This document shows, piece by piece, positions 22,678 through 34,167 of a stretch of DNA of 64,000 bases. The first letter of the stretch is position 1; each line of letters opens with the position of its first letter. The notes below the pieces were generated by a model. That model did not search any database. It was not told the DNA's origin and saw only the letters and a list, made by a program, of their open reading frames with translations. The position numbers were made by a program, and so were the translations under genes. The stretch comes from Monoplex corrugatus (Eukaryota > Mollusca > Gastropoda > Littorinimorpha > Ranellidae): assembly GCA_030674185.1 (NCBI GenBank), contig CM060315.1, positions 85,328,954 to 85,392,953 of the forward strand, in the 5' to 3' direction.

Positions 22678-23988
22678 GTAAGTAATCTACACTTTTTTCC
22701 CCGAATATAGAACAAAGACGACTTGAAGTAGGTATGTTACAAAAAATTTCAAATATTTTTAATAAATATGCAATTACGGTTATTACCATCATTGAAAAGA
22801 GCAAAAAAAAGAACTTTAAAATGGTATAAAAAGTTCTTTGATTGATTGTCTGTGATGAAAGTTACGATTTTTTGAATAATTAAATTTTCGACGTTTTCCT
22901 TCATTGGATTACATAGCAAAAACTGTGACCGCATATGTGCCGTTTCATCACAAAAAGCACCATAACTTTGGAACGACTGAACCGATTGAAAAAAATCAAG
23001 TATCCATAGATTAGAAAGGTCTTTGTTTAGCCAAGATGATTACGACTTTCATGAATCTCTGGGTTTTTGCATTAATTAGGAATTAATTCATTAATTGCCT
23101 CAACTGGCTAAAGCGAAAATTAATTGAGAATGAGATTCCTAAAATCTTTACAGTTTCCAAAATCATCAAATTTCTTACTTGAAATTTGTTGAGTAAAGCC
23201 TCAAGATAATTATAATGATAAATTACAACAGTTATTCAATACCATTAGGCTGAATCTTTATGTCATAATTAATTACAGTTTTTCATGAACAACCGCCTTT
23301 AAGAAGTTGTCAACCTGTGCATTTATTAAAATTAAATACCTCTTGGTTTTTATGATATGCAAGCCTATGTATATCATTATATATCATATACATGTGTGTA
23401 TAAATATATGTGATGTAAATATATTCATATTGATTAAACAAAATAAAAAATTGAGAGCCTGTGATGGTAGTAATATAAAAAAACCTTAAAAATAGACATG
23501 AAAATTGTTTGAATATTTCACTGATAAAAAACTCAAGTTTCTTGGTAACATAGAAATGAGTCTTTATTAAGACTAGAGATTACAGATTAATTACTAATTA
23601 AGCTGTTCTGAGGGGGAAAAAAGATTCACAGACTGAATTGGTTTATAACTTGCTCATCTGGAAAGTTCATATTGCAATTTTGAATTAAAAATTCAGCTGG
23701 TGGTAAGGACAGTGTATCTTTTCAATTATTTACCCTGACAAGCAGACCTTTTTGAAAAAGTTTTGGGTTTTTTCCTTGTGTAATCACACTTTTTCATGAG
23801 CTGTCATACAACATGAAAGATAATGTGTTATGTACATAAATATGTGTGTGTGCATGTGTGTTATAAGTGTGCAATGCATATTATATATTACACATATATA
23901 TATGTATATATATATACACATGCATATATGTATATATACACATGCATACATATATATAATATATATGTACATGTACCAGTATGCGTAC

Positions 23989-23990
<2 letters not shown>
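22678..23990 (+). other. Intron 1, first part; AT-rich, no gene seen
   Basis: AT-rich DNA. Bases 22960-23100 (ATAACTTTGGAACGACTGAA and after) look like an old dispersed repeat, but I cannot assign a family. Confidence 0.5.

Positions 23991-24066
<76 letters not shown>
23860..24066. repeat. TA/CA microsatellite
   Basis: Mixed TATA/CATA (23880-23985) is followed by a pure CA run at 23990-24065. The ORFs are artefacts. Confidence 0.95.
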
Positions 24067-24067
<1 letters not shown>

Positions 24068-24727
24068 ATGTAAATATCATATGTATTCACTCAAAAAACA
24101 AAATTAAATGCAAACAAAAACACAAAGACGGACAATATTTGGTTACAAGTGTTTTAATGCATAATGCTGTATCAAAATAAATACACAGAACAGTTAGCAA
24201 GATGAAAAGGGCATCAGCAGAAATCTATCATAACATACACGCACAAACACCAGACAAAAAAATATAGCTACATTGCAAAAACAAAATTCTGAAACATATT
24301 TACACACATACACAAAAAAGCACAGAATCCTGTAGTCACATTTACAGCTTGCTAAATGAAGAGATTATAAAAATGTGCAGACATTCTAAGAATGGAATCA
24401 TGAAAGTCATATGTGTAAAACCAAATATGTCAAATGAAAATCTAAACAATAACAAAAATGAAAAAAACTAAAGATTATACATGAAGGGTATCCAAGTGTC
24501 ATTACCTAGACACACCCCAGTCCCCTTAGAGTGTACACACTTGACAGGAAGGCTTCTCTTGACATCATTTTGTTGTTGACCTCTCCCACGAATTTTTTGC
24601 TTAATACATGCAGCATACAAGTCACTGTTCTTCTCAGTACAACTATGCCATTTCCTCCTCTCCATCTGATACAGTGATTAAAGTGATCGCTCCACATCAT
24701 TAAATTCATATGAAAGGGTGGCTATGT

Positions 24728-24904
24728 ATCCCTGATGATTATTGGCTTTAAATTCATTAATAGTGTTTAAAGCCCAACTCACTATATGATGTATATCCCT
24801 GATGATTATTGGCATTATCATTAATAGTGTTTAAAGCCCAACCCACTATATCCCTGATGATTATTGGCATTATCATTATTAGTGTTTAAAGCCCAACCCA
24901 CTAC
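24728..24904. repeat. Three-copy ~55-67-bp tandem repeat
   Basis: Three units open with CCCTGATGATTATTGG and end with GTGTTTAAAGCCCAAC, starting near 24731, 24798 and 24853. Copies 2 and 3 are 55 bp. Copy 1 carries an extra ~12 bp. Confidence 0.88.
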
Positions 24905-25938
24905 TCAGAGCTGTATCGAGGGTACAACCATCTCAAGCGAAACACACATGTATGATGTAAACACGTGTTTGCTGAGTCATCTAGACTGACAACCAGCGTC
25001 AAACTGAAGCTTGTATTTCGAGTCATGGTCCACAATTGTTCACCAAATTTTACACAGTACACTAAAAATGCATTGTCTTGTATGTCGTGAAAAATGAAGG
25101 CGGTAAGCCAATAGGTTCAGCTGGTATGACAAAAAGAAAACGGTTAATCGGTACTTAAAAGTCTGGCGGCCATTGTGAACAAGGCAATAACAACGGTCAC
25201 CACACCCACTATCTGTAATATGGCCTAAAATGGTTTTCTGTCATCAAATCTGCACCAAATTTTACACATAAGCAGGAAAATGCATGTTCTTATTGGTAAT
25301 TAATTCACTTGACGGTAAGATCATACCTGTAAGTTTGGGAGATACGGCCGCAAACACCACAAGTCACACCACTACTGCCATGTCAGCAAATCAGAGGAAG
25401 CTCATGAAAATGACCAGGTCATCATGGGAAAAGTACGGACTTCGGTATTCAGATCGGTAATTATCGGACACATGAATACATTAACGAAACAAACAGCGAT
25501 TGTTTGCCTACCTCTCACATGTGCCGCCACAGCCAGTCACAGTCTTCCCTACAGTTTTCGCGCACGCGTAATCGCCGATTGTGACATACCTAGTTGAAGA
25601 TGATATCTCCCTTCTGCTATGCCCGCCACCCCCACGGCCCAAGCCAAGGCCACTCCTCTCAAAAAGTAAAACTGAATGGGGAAAATTGGGCATTCATTAC
25701 GAAAGTAAAAAGTGGTTGTTGAAATTTTGATGTACGGGTAGACTACGTTCTCATCCATTTGTTGATAATTTGATCATTCTTTGCGCATCACATGTTTATA
25801 ACTTTATTGGTTGTTTGTAGTGTGGGTGGGTGTGTGGGTGGTAGTCCTTACGTTGGCCTATATATTTATTTCAGTTGTTTTCAGAGTTTTGTGTAAATCA
25901 TGATTTGGTTATGTGCCTGTGTTTTGTTTTGTTTGATT
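24905..25938. other. Intron 1 sequence, no gene recognised
   Basis: Two related segments share CACCAAATTTTACACA (near 25040 and 25254), suggesting an old repeat. Short minus ORFs at 25508-25758 show no recognisable domain. Confidence 0.4.
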
Positions 25939-26425
25939 TTAATCCATTCACTACCAAGAATAGTAAGTCTGCTGCTGCTGGGTCTTAGCCAGAGAATTTT
26001 CAGTGAAAATACTTAATACTAATAGGTAGGCTATAATTTAAATTAACAAAGAAATTTTATAAGCAGGGTTTTTTCTTAAATGTATAAGCCTACAAACTGT
26101 ATGTTTTTCTGATAGGAAATTGAATTACCTTTCTTTTGTATTCTACCTCTAATTTTGCACGCTTCGCATTTTCTGTAGCACTTGGAATCAGTTTTGTGCA
26201 TTGGAATCAGTCTGATAGCACTTTGAATCAGTTGCTGAATATCCACATCACCTGTTCTCACAGCTTCTGAGACATCCTCATCCATATCTGGTGAATCTTC
26301 AAACATGTAATCCTTTTTATCAAAGGTAAGATCATTGAGCATCTGAAGCACTTATTCTGCTGAGCAGAAATTAGCTTTCTTTTCTCTCTCTCTGTTCTTC
26401 ATTTGTGTGAGCCATTTTGTCATCT
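25939..26425 (-). mobile_element. piggyBac-type transposon remnant (N- and C-terminal coding scraps)
   Basis: A TTAA at 25939-25942 is followed by TCCATTCACTACC, like the ends of the better-defined elements at 37107 and 49859. On the minus strand, an acidic N-terminal piece (VLQMLNDLTF...DSPDMDEDVSEAV) runs in the same frame into CYRKCEACKIRGR. That pattern is like the Cys-rich C-terminal domain of piggyBac transposases. The catalytic DDD region is absent, so this is an internally deleted, dead copy. The right-hand end was not found. Confidence 0.5.
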
Positions 26426-26753
26426 GCTCATGCGATTCTTTGACTCACTGTCTATTCGGTCAACATTTTTCATCATGGACAACATCATATACAATATTAG
26501 GACTAATCATATTTATTCGTAATGGAGAGAACCTTGTCTATTGGATTGATCAACAGTTGTACGTTATTTTTATTTTAGGTTGAGGGGAAATTTTGGGAAA
26601 ATCCCAGGACAGGTATACCTGTCCTGTAGCAATGTAGCAGCAACTGCAGAAGGGCAAGTATATCTTGTAGGCAATGAACAGATTAAAATCGGTAAAACTT
26701 TTCTTTGTTTTAAATGTATAACTATAACTGAAATATTCATCATCTGTTTACAG

Positions 26754-26787
26754 ATTCCCATCATTTCAGTTTCTTGGTTTTGGCCAG
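26754..26787 (+). CDS. SLC35D-like transporter, exon 2 (34-nt exon)
   Basis: This is a very short exon between acceptor ttacag and donor gtaagt. Its first base completes the Lys codon begun in exon 1. It then encodes FPSFQFLGFGQ, matching human FPSSLCVGLGQ, where membrane segment 2 begins. It ends in phase 0. At 34 nt it is easily missed by gene finders, but skipping it would break the frame. Confidence 0.9.
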
Positions 26788-27703
26788 GTAAGTTACTAAC
26801 AGTACAACTTAAGAAATAAAATGCATAAGCAACTAAGTATGATGAATCTCATGATGTTGATAATAAATGAGTGGACATAGATAGTGACATTGATATACTG
26901 CCATGGTACTTTCCATTTGTTTTCGGTTTAAAATTTTCTCCTATTAGAGATGACAATTGTCAGTTAACAAAATCTCTGACAACATGAATATGAGCATTGT
27001 GTGATGATGTGTATGACTACATGAAATTTGCATGATACTTTTTTATGGAATGTATTAAATTCTAAAACTTACACAAGTTTGGCACTTCGAGTTTGTTTTA
27101 TGATGATGTATGGTATTTGACATTTTGACTGTACATTTAATTATATTACATGGAATATAGTATAATACATTTCCACAGTAGTTTAGCTGCCTTACGAATT
27201 ACATGTATGGACATGACATAACTAGTTCTAATCCTAACATTAGCCCAGTCCCAAACTCTTACCCACAGGATCAGTTTTCCTGAGCAGATTGTCAACTCGG
27301 ACAAGTCAGACTCAGAGGGTTAGGGTTAGGGCTTGAGCTGTGGTTAGTGTTGAATTAGTGTGAAATTATGAAGTTCTGTCCTGTATTCACAAGCAAAACC
27401 TGTAGGAGCATGAGAGACCTAAACTGCTCCATTACCCAGATTGGACGGTTGATTGAACATTTTGTTATGATGATATTTGATATCTTTTATATTTCAGCTG
27501 TATATTTTGTCATGATTGTTACTTTAATGTAATAATAAAATGACTACAATCTTATTCAGCGTCTTATCTCATAAAAGCCCTAAGTACTTTACAGATCGCA
27601 TTAGTAGTAGAAGCAAACACATATAAAGCAAACACTTATTTCTGTCACGATTATGAAACTATAAGATGCACAGTGTTAAAGAAGCAATAAAAATGAATAG
27701 TAG

Positions 27704-27707
<4 letters not shown>

Positions 27708-27751
<44 letters not shown>

Positions 27752-27775
27752 CACATACACATACACACAACCACA

Positions 27776-27818
<43 letters not shown>

Positions 27819-27833
27819 ACACACACACACATG
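27708..27833. repeat. CA microsatellite
   Basis: Nearly pure CA with a few interruptions, within intron 2, ~140 bp before exon 3. Confidence 0.95.
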
Positions 27834-27969
27834 CAGACTCAAGTTTACATATTACATAGACTTGATATTTTGACTGTTCATTTTTACAGAACATCTCAAT
27901 GCTTTGTGATGTTTGACAGTACATTTTATGCTGACATCTTTTTTTGTAAATGGCATTTTTACTGTATAG

Positions 27970-28056
27970 ATGGTGACAGGGGTGATTGTGCTGCATACAT
28001 CCAAATCATTTGGCCTGATCTCCTTTCCCGGGCCATCACTGGAGACTTTCAGAAAG
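27970..28056 (+). CDS. SLC35D-like transporter, exon 3
   Basis: The exon is 87 nt, phase 0 at both ends, between tatag and gtaaga. It encodes MVTGVIVLHTSKSFGL then ISFPGPSLETFRK. It aligns with human MVATVAVLWVGKALRVVKFPD...RK: the end of membrane segment 2 and the following loop with its basic end. Skipping it would keep frame, so in-frame isoforms are formally possible. A CA array lies ~140 bp upstream (27712-27832). Confidence 0.92.
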
Positions 28057-28989
28057 GTAAGAAAAAAGCATCGTTTTGGTTGATGTGCACCATTTTTGGC
28101 CATAATGGCAATGTCAGTAATCTTATTTCTTACATGAACGTTAAATGAAGGATTAGTGAAAACTATTGTATCTTTCCTACAAACTTGTGTAGTGGTTTAT
28201 GGTTCCACTTGGAAATGAAATGAACTGCTTCGAGGCTGATATAAAGAATTGGTCAAGAGGTGACTATGGTATGAGTCCCACAACCCTGTGATGGTAAGAA
28301 AATGAGGTGTTACAGAGGTCAGTTCTTTTTTTTTTTGGGGGGGGGGGGGGACCAGCATAATGAAAGCCATACCCATCTCCTCTCCCTCACTGCTTGACCT
28401 TCTTCAACTCTGAAAAGAGTTGGCACCCATTGATAGCTAGATGGTCTGGACGCTGGGAAATGCACAGTTTTTTTCAAGTCAGGACTGGATTGTAAGAACT
28501 CAGTCTCTATGTCCGTCGAGCCTTTGCATTACGTGCTGGTAAAGGAAAGGTAATGATTCTTGGGCATGCTGGATATGTGTAAACAAAGATACATCATGTA
28601 GGTGCATTTGCTCAGCCAGTTTTTCTACAGAATGCCCTGCCCTTTTCAAGACGAAGATGAGGGAAGATCATGGGTGCGACCTTTGCAAAATAGCCTGAGG
28701 GAATCATTACTTTGATACATCCACTCAAGCCGATGAAAGTGTGATTGATCTCCTTTTAAGTATCACCAATTTGATGCATAGATCTGAGGCTGTTGTGGGA
28801 TGACAGAGAAAATGTTTCATGATTCATGTATACATGCATCTTGATAGACCTTTTGTCAATCCCTGTAATTACAGAAAGAATTGCTTTGTACATGCATTGT
28901 TTTTCTGTGAGATTGTTGTTTTATTGAGCTTCGCTATCTTCAGTTTATGATTTTACTTTTTCCCTCTTGTTTTAATTTGAATTTATGTT
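28057..28989 (+). other. Intron 3, first part; G run and possible SINE-like sequence
   Basis: A T/G run lies at 28328-28350. Sequence 28390-28560 has the look of a short interspersed repeat, but I could not identify promoter boxes. No gene was seen. Confidence 0.4.
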
Positions 28990-30248
28990 CATTATAAATA
29001 TGGCCATGGTACACAAAGTGAAAGGGGAAGGAAACTTGTAGAATGGGCGCAGATGAATGAGCTCATAGTAGGAAACACCTGGTTTGAGCACCTAAAAGAA
29101 GAAAATGGACTTGGATGAGTCCAGGAGATTATACCAAAATCAGATTGACTACATCCTGATTAATAAAAGATTTAGAAATTCTTTACTATCGGCAAAAACA
29201 CTACCAGGCGCAGACTGCAACAGTGACCACAATCCTGTAGTGGGAAGATTTAGGCTGAAATTAAGGAAAAGGAAACAGACCAAAAGCAATATAAAACTAA
29301 ATTGTGGACTGTTAAAGACAGATGAAGTGATATGTAAAAAATTTAATGTACATGTTCAAAACAAATTCAGTGCTCTAGAAGACGTTAGTGACAGTAAGGA
29401 ACAATGGACAAAGTTGAGAAATTCGATAAATGAAGCAAAAAAGAACTGGATGACAAGAGAAATTTTAGGCTTGATGGAGGAACAGAGGAAAGTAAAGAGA
29501 AACGAGGAGATATACAGGAAGATAAACAAAGAAATCAGGAATAGGTGCAGTGAAGCTAAGGAAGCTTGGCTGAAAACAGAATGCAAAGAAATAGAAGACC
29601 GACACAGAACGGATCCTCAGGGTATATACAGACGAATTGAAGAAATTGTCCACAGGAAAAATACATGCACATCAAGTGGTTGCTTAAAATCGAAAGATGG
29701 TACGCTTATCATGGAAAAAGACAAAATATTACACAGATGGGGAGAGTACATTAAAGACCTATTTGAAGATGACAGAAACAAAGAACACATTATAAAAAAG
29801 AACTTTGAAGGACCACCTATAATGAAAGATGACGTTAGAGCAGCACTGAAAAAGATGAAACCAGGAAAAGCCCCAGGACCAGACAACATTATTACAGAGA
29901 TGATTGAAGCCCTGGAGGAATTTGGTATTGAAAAAATAAAAGTCCTCCTAAATGAAATTTATGACACTGGAAAAATCCCCAAAGATACGTCAAAATCAAT
30001 TTTCATTGCACTTCCAAAGAAGACAGGGGCTATAGAATGTGAACTCCATCGCACAATCAGTTTGATGAGTCATGTAACAAAAATCCTATTAAGAATAGTC
30101 ATGATGAGGACAAGGAATAGAATCAAAAGAGAAATAGCAGATGAACAGTGTGGATTTGTGGAAGGGAAAGGAACCATTAATACCATATACATCCTAAGAA
30201 CTATCATAGAGAGGTCAGTTGAGATGAATAAGGATTTATATTTATCAG
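28990..30248 (+). mobile_element. RTE-type LINE (type 1), longest open frame; 3' part missing
   Basis: An open frame runs from 29105 to 30388. It covers the end of the endonuclease (NQIDYILINKRFRN; CNSDHNPVVGRFR, with the catalytic SDH), a coiled, charged linker, and RT fingers (MKPGKAPGPDN, ISLMSHVTKILLR, EQCGFVEGKGT). It then leaves the element at ~30248 just after NKDLYL, before the catalytic palm. A frameshift near 29105 separates it from the upstream endonuclease piece WTWMSPGDYTKN. RTEs usually lose the 5' end, so loss of the 3' end here points to a later deletion or replacement. The last ~47 residues of the ORF are unrelated. Confidence 0.9.
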
Positions 30249-30560
30249 AGCCTGGAATTCGTCGCGGAAACGAGGATTTCCGCAGAAATCAAAATCGAAA
30301 ATCGCGCAAAAAAATATTTTTCGCGTTAAAAAAAAATCTGACTTGGATAAGCCTTCTAGCTAGTTTTGATGAATATGTCTGTGTATGAACACACTGAAAC
30401 GATCTGCTGTGTATGATGGATTCTGATCTTGTGCCCAATGTTTATTAAATACTCTTTTGACTGATATTCATTGTGATTTTCAGTGTGTTAGATGCCTTAA
30501 ATTTGTCTCCAGAATGCCTCAGAATGCACAGATTTTAGTCTTGATTTTAAAAATTTTCCG
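30249..30560. other. Unassigned sequence downstream of the truncated LINE
   Basis: AT-rich sequence with CGCG-containing patches. It ends in a GGGGGAGCATGCCCCC palindrome near 30560, which may be part of a DNA-transposon terminus. No gene was seen. Confidence 0.35.
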
Positions 30561-31060
30561 GGGGAGCATGCCCCCGCTTGTACCGGTGGGCGTCGCGGGG
30601 AGATACAGTCGTCTGTCAGCAGCAAGGCGGGTGGCCTGGAGTGGCCTGGAGAAGGGACATCTCGTGAGCTCTGAGGGTGTCTGCCACGGAGTCGCTCCAT
30701 CGTCGTCTTGGTCTTCCTCTGGCTCTCCAGCCAGAGTATCTGGTGTTGTATGCCCGAAGAGCTGGTTGGTTTAGGGGCATACGTGTGAGGTGTCCGAACC
30801 ACTTGATCCTCATATGTTTGATGTGTTGTAGGATTGGTGTTGCTCCTACCATGTCTCTTATCACCTCATTTCTGATCTTGTCCCGCCTTGTCTTGTTTAC
30901 TGCTTTCCTCAGGCATTTCATTTCACAGGTGACCAGTATTCTCTCGAGGACTTTAGTTAGGGACCATGTCTGGCACTGGTATGTCAGCGTTGGTAGAAAA
31001 ATTGTGTTGATGAGTTTCGCCTCTCACAAACCTCAATATCTGACTCAGCTACATCTTCTT
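30561..31060 (-). mobile_element. LINE C-terminal fragment (third RTE-like lineage)
   Basis: The minus frame 30616-30921 encodes MKCLRKAVNKTRRDKIRNE, then WFGHLTRMP, then WRARGRPRRRWSDSVADTLR. This is the arginine-rich region that closes many RTE-like polyproteins. Upstream (31050-30930) a broken frame has the matching TLTYQCQTW-type block. It differs from types 1 and 2 in sequence. Confidence 0.8.
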
Positions 31061-31109
31061 CGTGTTTTCCTAATTTACGAACAGTAGTATTTAATTATAA
31101 TTATGAAGA

Positions 31110-31674
31110 TTTAATTATAAAGATGAGAATTGGAATGGCCAAGAACAGTATGGTTCAATTGAACAATATTTGGAAAGACCACAGCATAACAGCAGACCTT
31201 AAGATAAAACTCTTAAAATGTCTTGTCTGGCCAGTGATGTTATACGGCTGCGAGGCATGGACAATGAAGAAAGAGGATGAAAGACGAGTGGAAGCAGCAG
31301 AGCTGTGGTTTTACCGAAGACTGCTGAGGGTCAAATGGACGGATAGGCGCTCAAATGAAAGCATACTGAATGAGTTGGGTACTACACGCAAGCTTCTAGT
31401 ACTCATACAACGGAGGAAACTGAAATATGTTGGACACGCAATCCGTAATGAGAGAACAGACTTGATGTCCACTGTCCTCCAAGGTAAAGTGGAAGGAAAG
31501 AGAAACAGAGGACGGCCACCTGCATCACTTGCTAGAAACATCACAAACATCAGTGGCAAGAAACTCCAGGAGGTGGTCAGACTTAGCCAAGATCGAGAGT
31601 GCTGGAGGCAACTTGTGAGGACATCATGTGCAGCGGCCAACACTGTTCCCGGTGACGCCGACAGGTGAGACAGG
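31110..31674 (+). mobile_element. LINE C-terminal fragment (type 2, same family as the nest at 36815-47120)
   Basis: The frame 31123-31668 encodes the post-RT region: NSMVQLNNIWKDHSI, MLYGCEAWTM, VEAAELWFYRRLLRVKWTD, LKYVGHAIRN, GRPPASLARN and WRQLVRTS, then GDADR at the stop. The matching but decayed sequence at 46560-47120 has QLNNIWKD, CETWTCRKE and a final DDSDR. It is 5'-truncated. Confidence 0.85.
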
Positions 31675-32045
31675 TGAGTATTTAATTCCTCCTCTGAATA
31701 ATCTGGAGAATCATCTGTATCCTGAAAACCGTCTGCTACAAAGGGCATCGCCATTTTTTCACACGCTACGAGGCATGAATGAAAATACCCCAACCACATT
31801 TCGCGCCCAAGCATAAGTGAATGGATGTGTGTGTAGTGCTAATTTTCCCAAGATCATCTCATTGGATGATACCAAGAATGTTTGACCAATTGTCAGTCTC
31901 CCAGGGCCAGAAACATGTGATCAGTGCGTGATCAAAATAGCCCATGCTCGTGGCCGACTTTTACGGTTGGGTACGGCCGTAACGAAGCGCTAGGCAGTGC
32001 GGGCGGAACTGTCGGCTGCGGTTGTAATGAAGCTAAGAGGGTTAA
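31675..32045 (-). mobile_element. piggyBac-type 5' end fragment
   Basis: The right border is TTAA at 32042-32045. Reading leftward the terminus begins CCTCTTAGCTTC, close to CCTCTTCACTGC of the element ending at 38931. About 290 bp inside, a start at 31754 begins an acidic frame (MAMPF, DTDDSPDYSEEEL). This has the layout of the N-terminal exon of piggyBac transposases seen at 38661. It is cut off where the LINE end at 31674 begins. Confidence 0.45.
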
Positions 32046-32213
32046 CCGAAGGTAACAACAATTATTTGGCAGATTCCTCAAGCCTGCGCAAAATCCTATG
32101 CACTGGTCAGGTTTTGAAATACAGAGAGGAGGGAAGGACCCATGAAACTCTTTTACGTTGAAAGGGATGAGCCTGTAATCGCTTGGTTTGGTGGTCTTGA
32201 GTACATATTTTTA

Positions 32214-32446
32214 TGCAGACAATGTAAGCAAATCAGCCTGGATTTTGCATATGTGAAACATAGTATTTTTTATGAATTATTAGTCTTATGGAAGCAGTGT
32301 TAGCAAATCAGCCTGGATTTTGAATATGTGAAACACGGTATTTTTTTTATGAATTATTAGTTTTATGGAAGCAATGTTAGCAAATCAGCTAAGATTTTGC
32401 ATATGTGAAACATAGTGTTTTTCATGAAGTATTAGTTTTAAGAAAA
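32214..32446. repeat. Three-copy ~77-bp tandem repeat
   Basis: Units share AGCAAATCAGCC, TTTTGCATATGTGAAACA and ATGAATTATTAGTTTTA. Copies start near 32226, 32300 and 32377. Within intron 3. Confidence 0.88.
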
Positions 32447-32599
32447 ATATTCAGTTTTTGAAATTATCTTAATTTTTTGTTAATCACTTAATGTCTTGTC
32501 TACTTAATGTACTACATTAACTTTTTGGGGGGGAGGGGGGGGGGGTTAAAATCTCTTCTCATTGTACTTTGCTTGCTTTGAGTATTGAGTGTTGGTTTT

Positions 32600-32850
32600 T
32601 CAATTACATTTTGTGCATGTCTTCTTTGTCTTTAGATCGCGCTTGACAAAGGCCAGTTGGCCGAAAACTTGTGCTTGTCTTGTCTTGTCTTGTCTCATGT
32701 CGTCTTGTCTTGTCTCATGTCGTCTTGTCTTGTCTCGTCTTCTCGTCTCTTCTCTTCTCTTCTCTTCTCTTCTCTTCTCTCTTTCTCTTCTCTTCTCTTC
32801 TTTTCTTGCCATATCAAATACATGTTCTGATTCCTTTTTTTTTTCGATTT
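32600..32850. repeat. Microsatellite-linked dispersed module with TTGTC/TCTTC arrays
   Basis: A left module (CGCTTGACAAAGGCCAGTTG then GCCGAAAACTTGTGC) is followed by TTGTC/ATGTCG pentamer-type repeats (32676-32745) and TCTTC repeats (32746-32808). A right module, ATATCAAATACATGTTCTGA, follows. Related right modules occur at 48785-48880, 57803-57940 and 60486-60550. Confidence 0.75.
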
Positions 32851-32999
32851 ATACATAACACACTTAGGATCCCGCGCGCGTGCGTGCATGCATGTGTGTG
32901 TGTCATAGTGTCATACACATGTTGTAAAATGTTCTCTGAGGAATCAGTTAATTCTAAACCTGGTAGTGATTCATTTGTAGGAAATCCCCCCTTCCTTTT

Positions 33000-34167
33000 T
33001 TTTCTTCTTTTTGAGTAAAGTTTGTATTTGTATATTCCATCACATGACCTAGACACCCAGATTTTCATCCGTTATGAGTTTGTATATAAATTCTTATGTT
33101 CAGACACACTCCTTGTGCATCATGCACTGGTTGATTTGGTCGTCTTATATTTCTTTGAGTCAGTTGTTTCGCTCTGATCAGTTCATTTCACTCTGATATA
33201 AACAGTTCATTTCACTCTGATATAAAGTTTCCAAAAATCTGCAGAAAAATCAACTTTTATAGGATAAACAGAAATACAAGCATACAGAAAAATAGAAAAA
33301 TTGTGATGCTGCACTGCAGCGATACACTCTCCTCAGGGAGAGCAGCCTGACTTACAAGTCAAAAACAAGAAGTAAATACTAGTACAAATGAATACAAAGA
33401 TCTGCAGTGTAATACGTGGTTCAAGGGGGTATAGTGGGGTTTCTTTTTTTCACTTTGTTGTCTCAACTTCTGCACTGCCTTTATTGGCATTGATCCCATG
33501 CCAGTCATTCTGGCCCCGCAGCACGCCCTTACCCCCAAGTTCACTTAGTCACAGTCCCAATGCCAGGAAGCCCGCTGGAGTCAGAGATGTCAGTCCACCT
33601 TAGGGCCATCCATCGGAGGAGACTATGCACTGCTGCTGGGTCACTATGATAAGAGTTTCAGCACTGTCTGTTCTGATCCAACTTACGAAGGACATTGCCT
33701 GTTGAGCCCGCCACTATTGACAGTAATGGCTCAGGGATCATTGTACTTTCAATAACAAACTGTCTGCAACAGAACACCACAAACTGACAAAGCATCATGA
33801 TACATATGAAACTATTGCAGTCAAACTGAGGCATGTATTTTATTAGATTTCCATCCTTACATCTATGTAGGCTTTACATCCATTTGATCCTTGACCGCCT
33901 GATGGTGTTAAAGAGACCTTGATATCAGTCAGGATTTCTCCATCCAAGCCTTCCAGCTCATTGCTAACTATCAGTTCTTTGCTCTCACAGTAGCCATGAT
34001 AGTACAAGCAGACAGATAAAAGAAGAAGATCTTTGACCATTCTAAAGCCATATCACAGTTTTTTGTTTTGTTGTTGGTATTGTTGTTGGGTTTTTTTTGG
34101 GGGGAGTGTTGTTGTTGTTGTTAATTTTATCTGAAACATGCCTCAAATTCTGTGATTATATTTCTAG
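33000..34167 (+). other. Intron 3, last part; repeat-like, no gene recognised
   Basis: A short direct repeat (CAGTTCATTTCACTCTGATA) lies at 33178-33225. Bases 33500-33660 share ATCGGAGGAGAC...CACTGCTGCTG-type sequence with ~1075-1110, hinting at an old dispersed repeat. The minus ORF 33843-34040 (65 codons, hydrophobic start) has no domain I recognise. Confidence 0.4.

Noticed and set aside
28360..28560. Possible tRNA-derived SINE
   Set aside because: The base composition is suggestive but I could not find convincing A and B boxes or borders, so no SINE is claimed.
29105..30388. 427-codon ORF as a host protein gene
   Set aside because: It contains non-LTR endonuclease and RT motifs and has many decayed sibling copies in the window.
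30555..30590. GGGGGAGCATGCCCCC palindrome as a transcription terminator
   Set aside because: Bacterial-type terminators do not apply here. It is more likely part of a DNA-transposon end, but it is too short to assign.
33843..34040. 65-codon minus ORF with hydrophobic N-terminus
   Set aside because: No known motif, intronic on the opposite strand, and length within chance expectation. Not supported as a gene.
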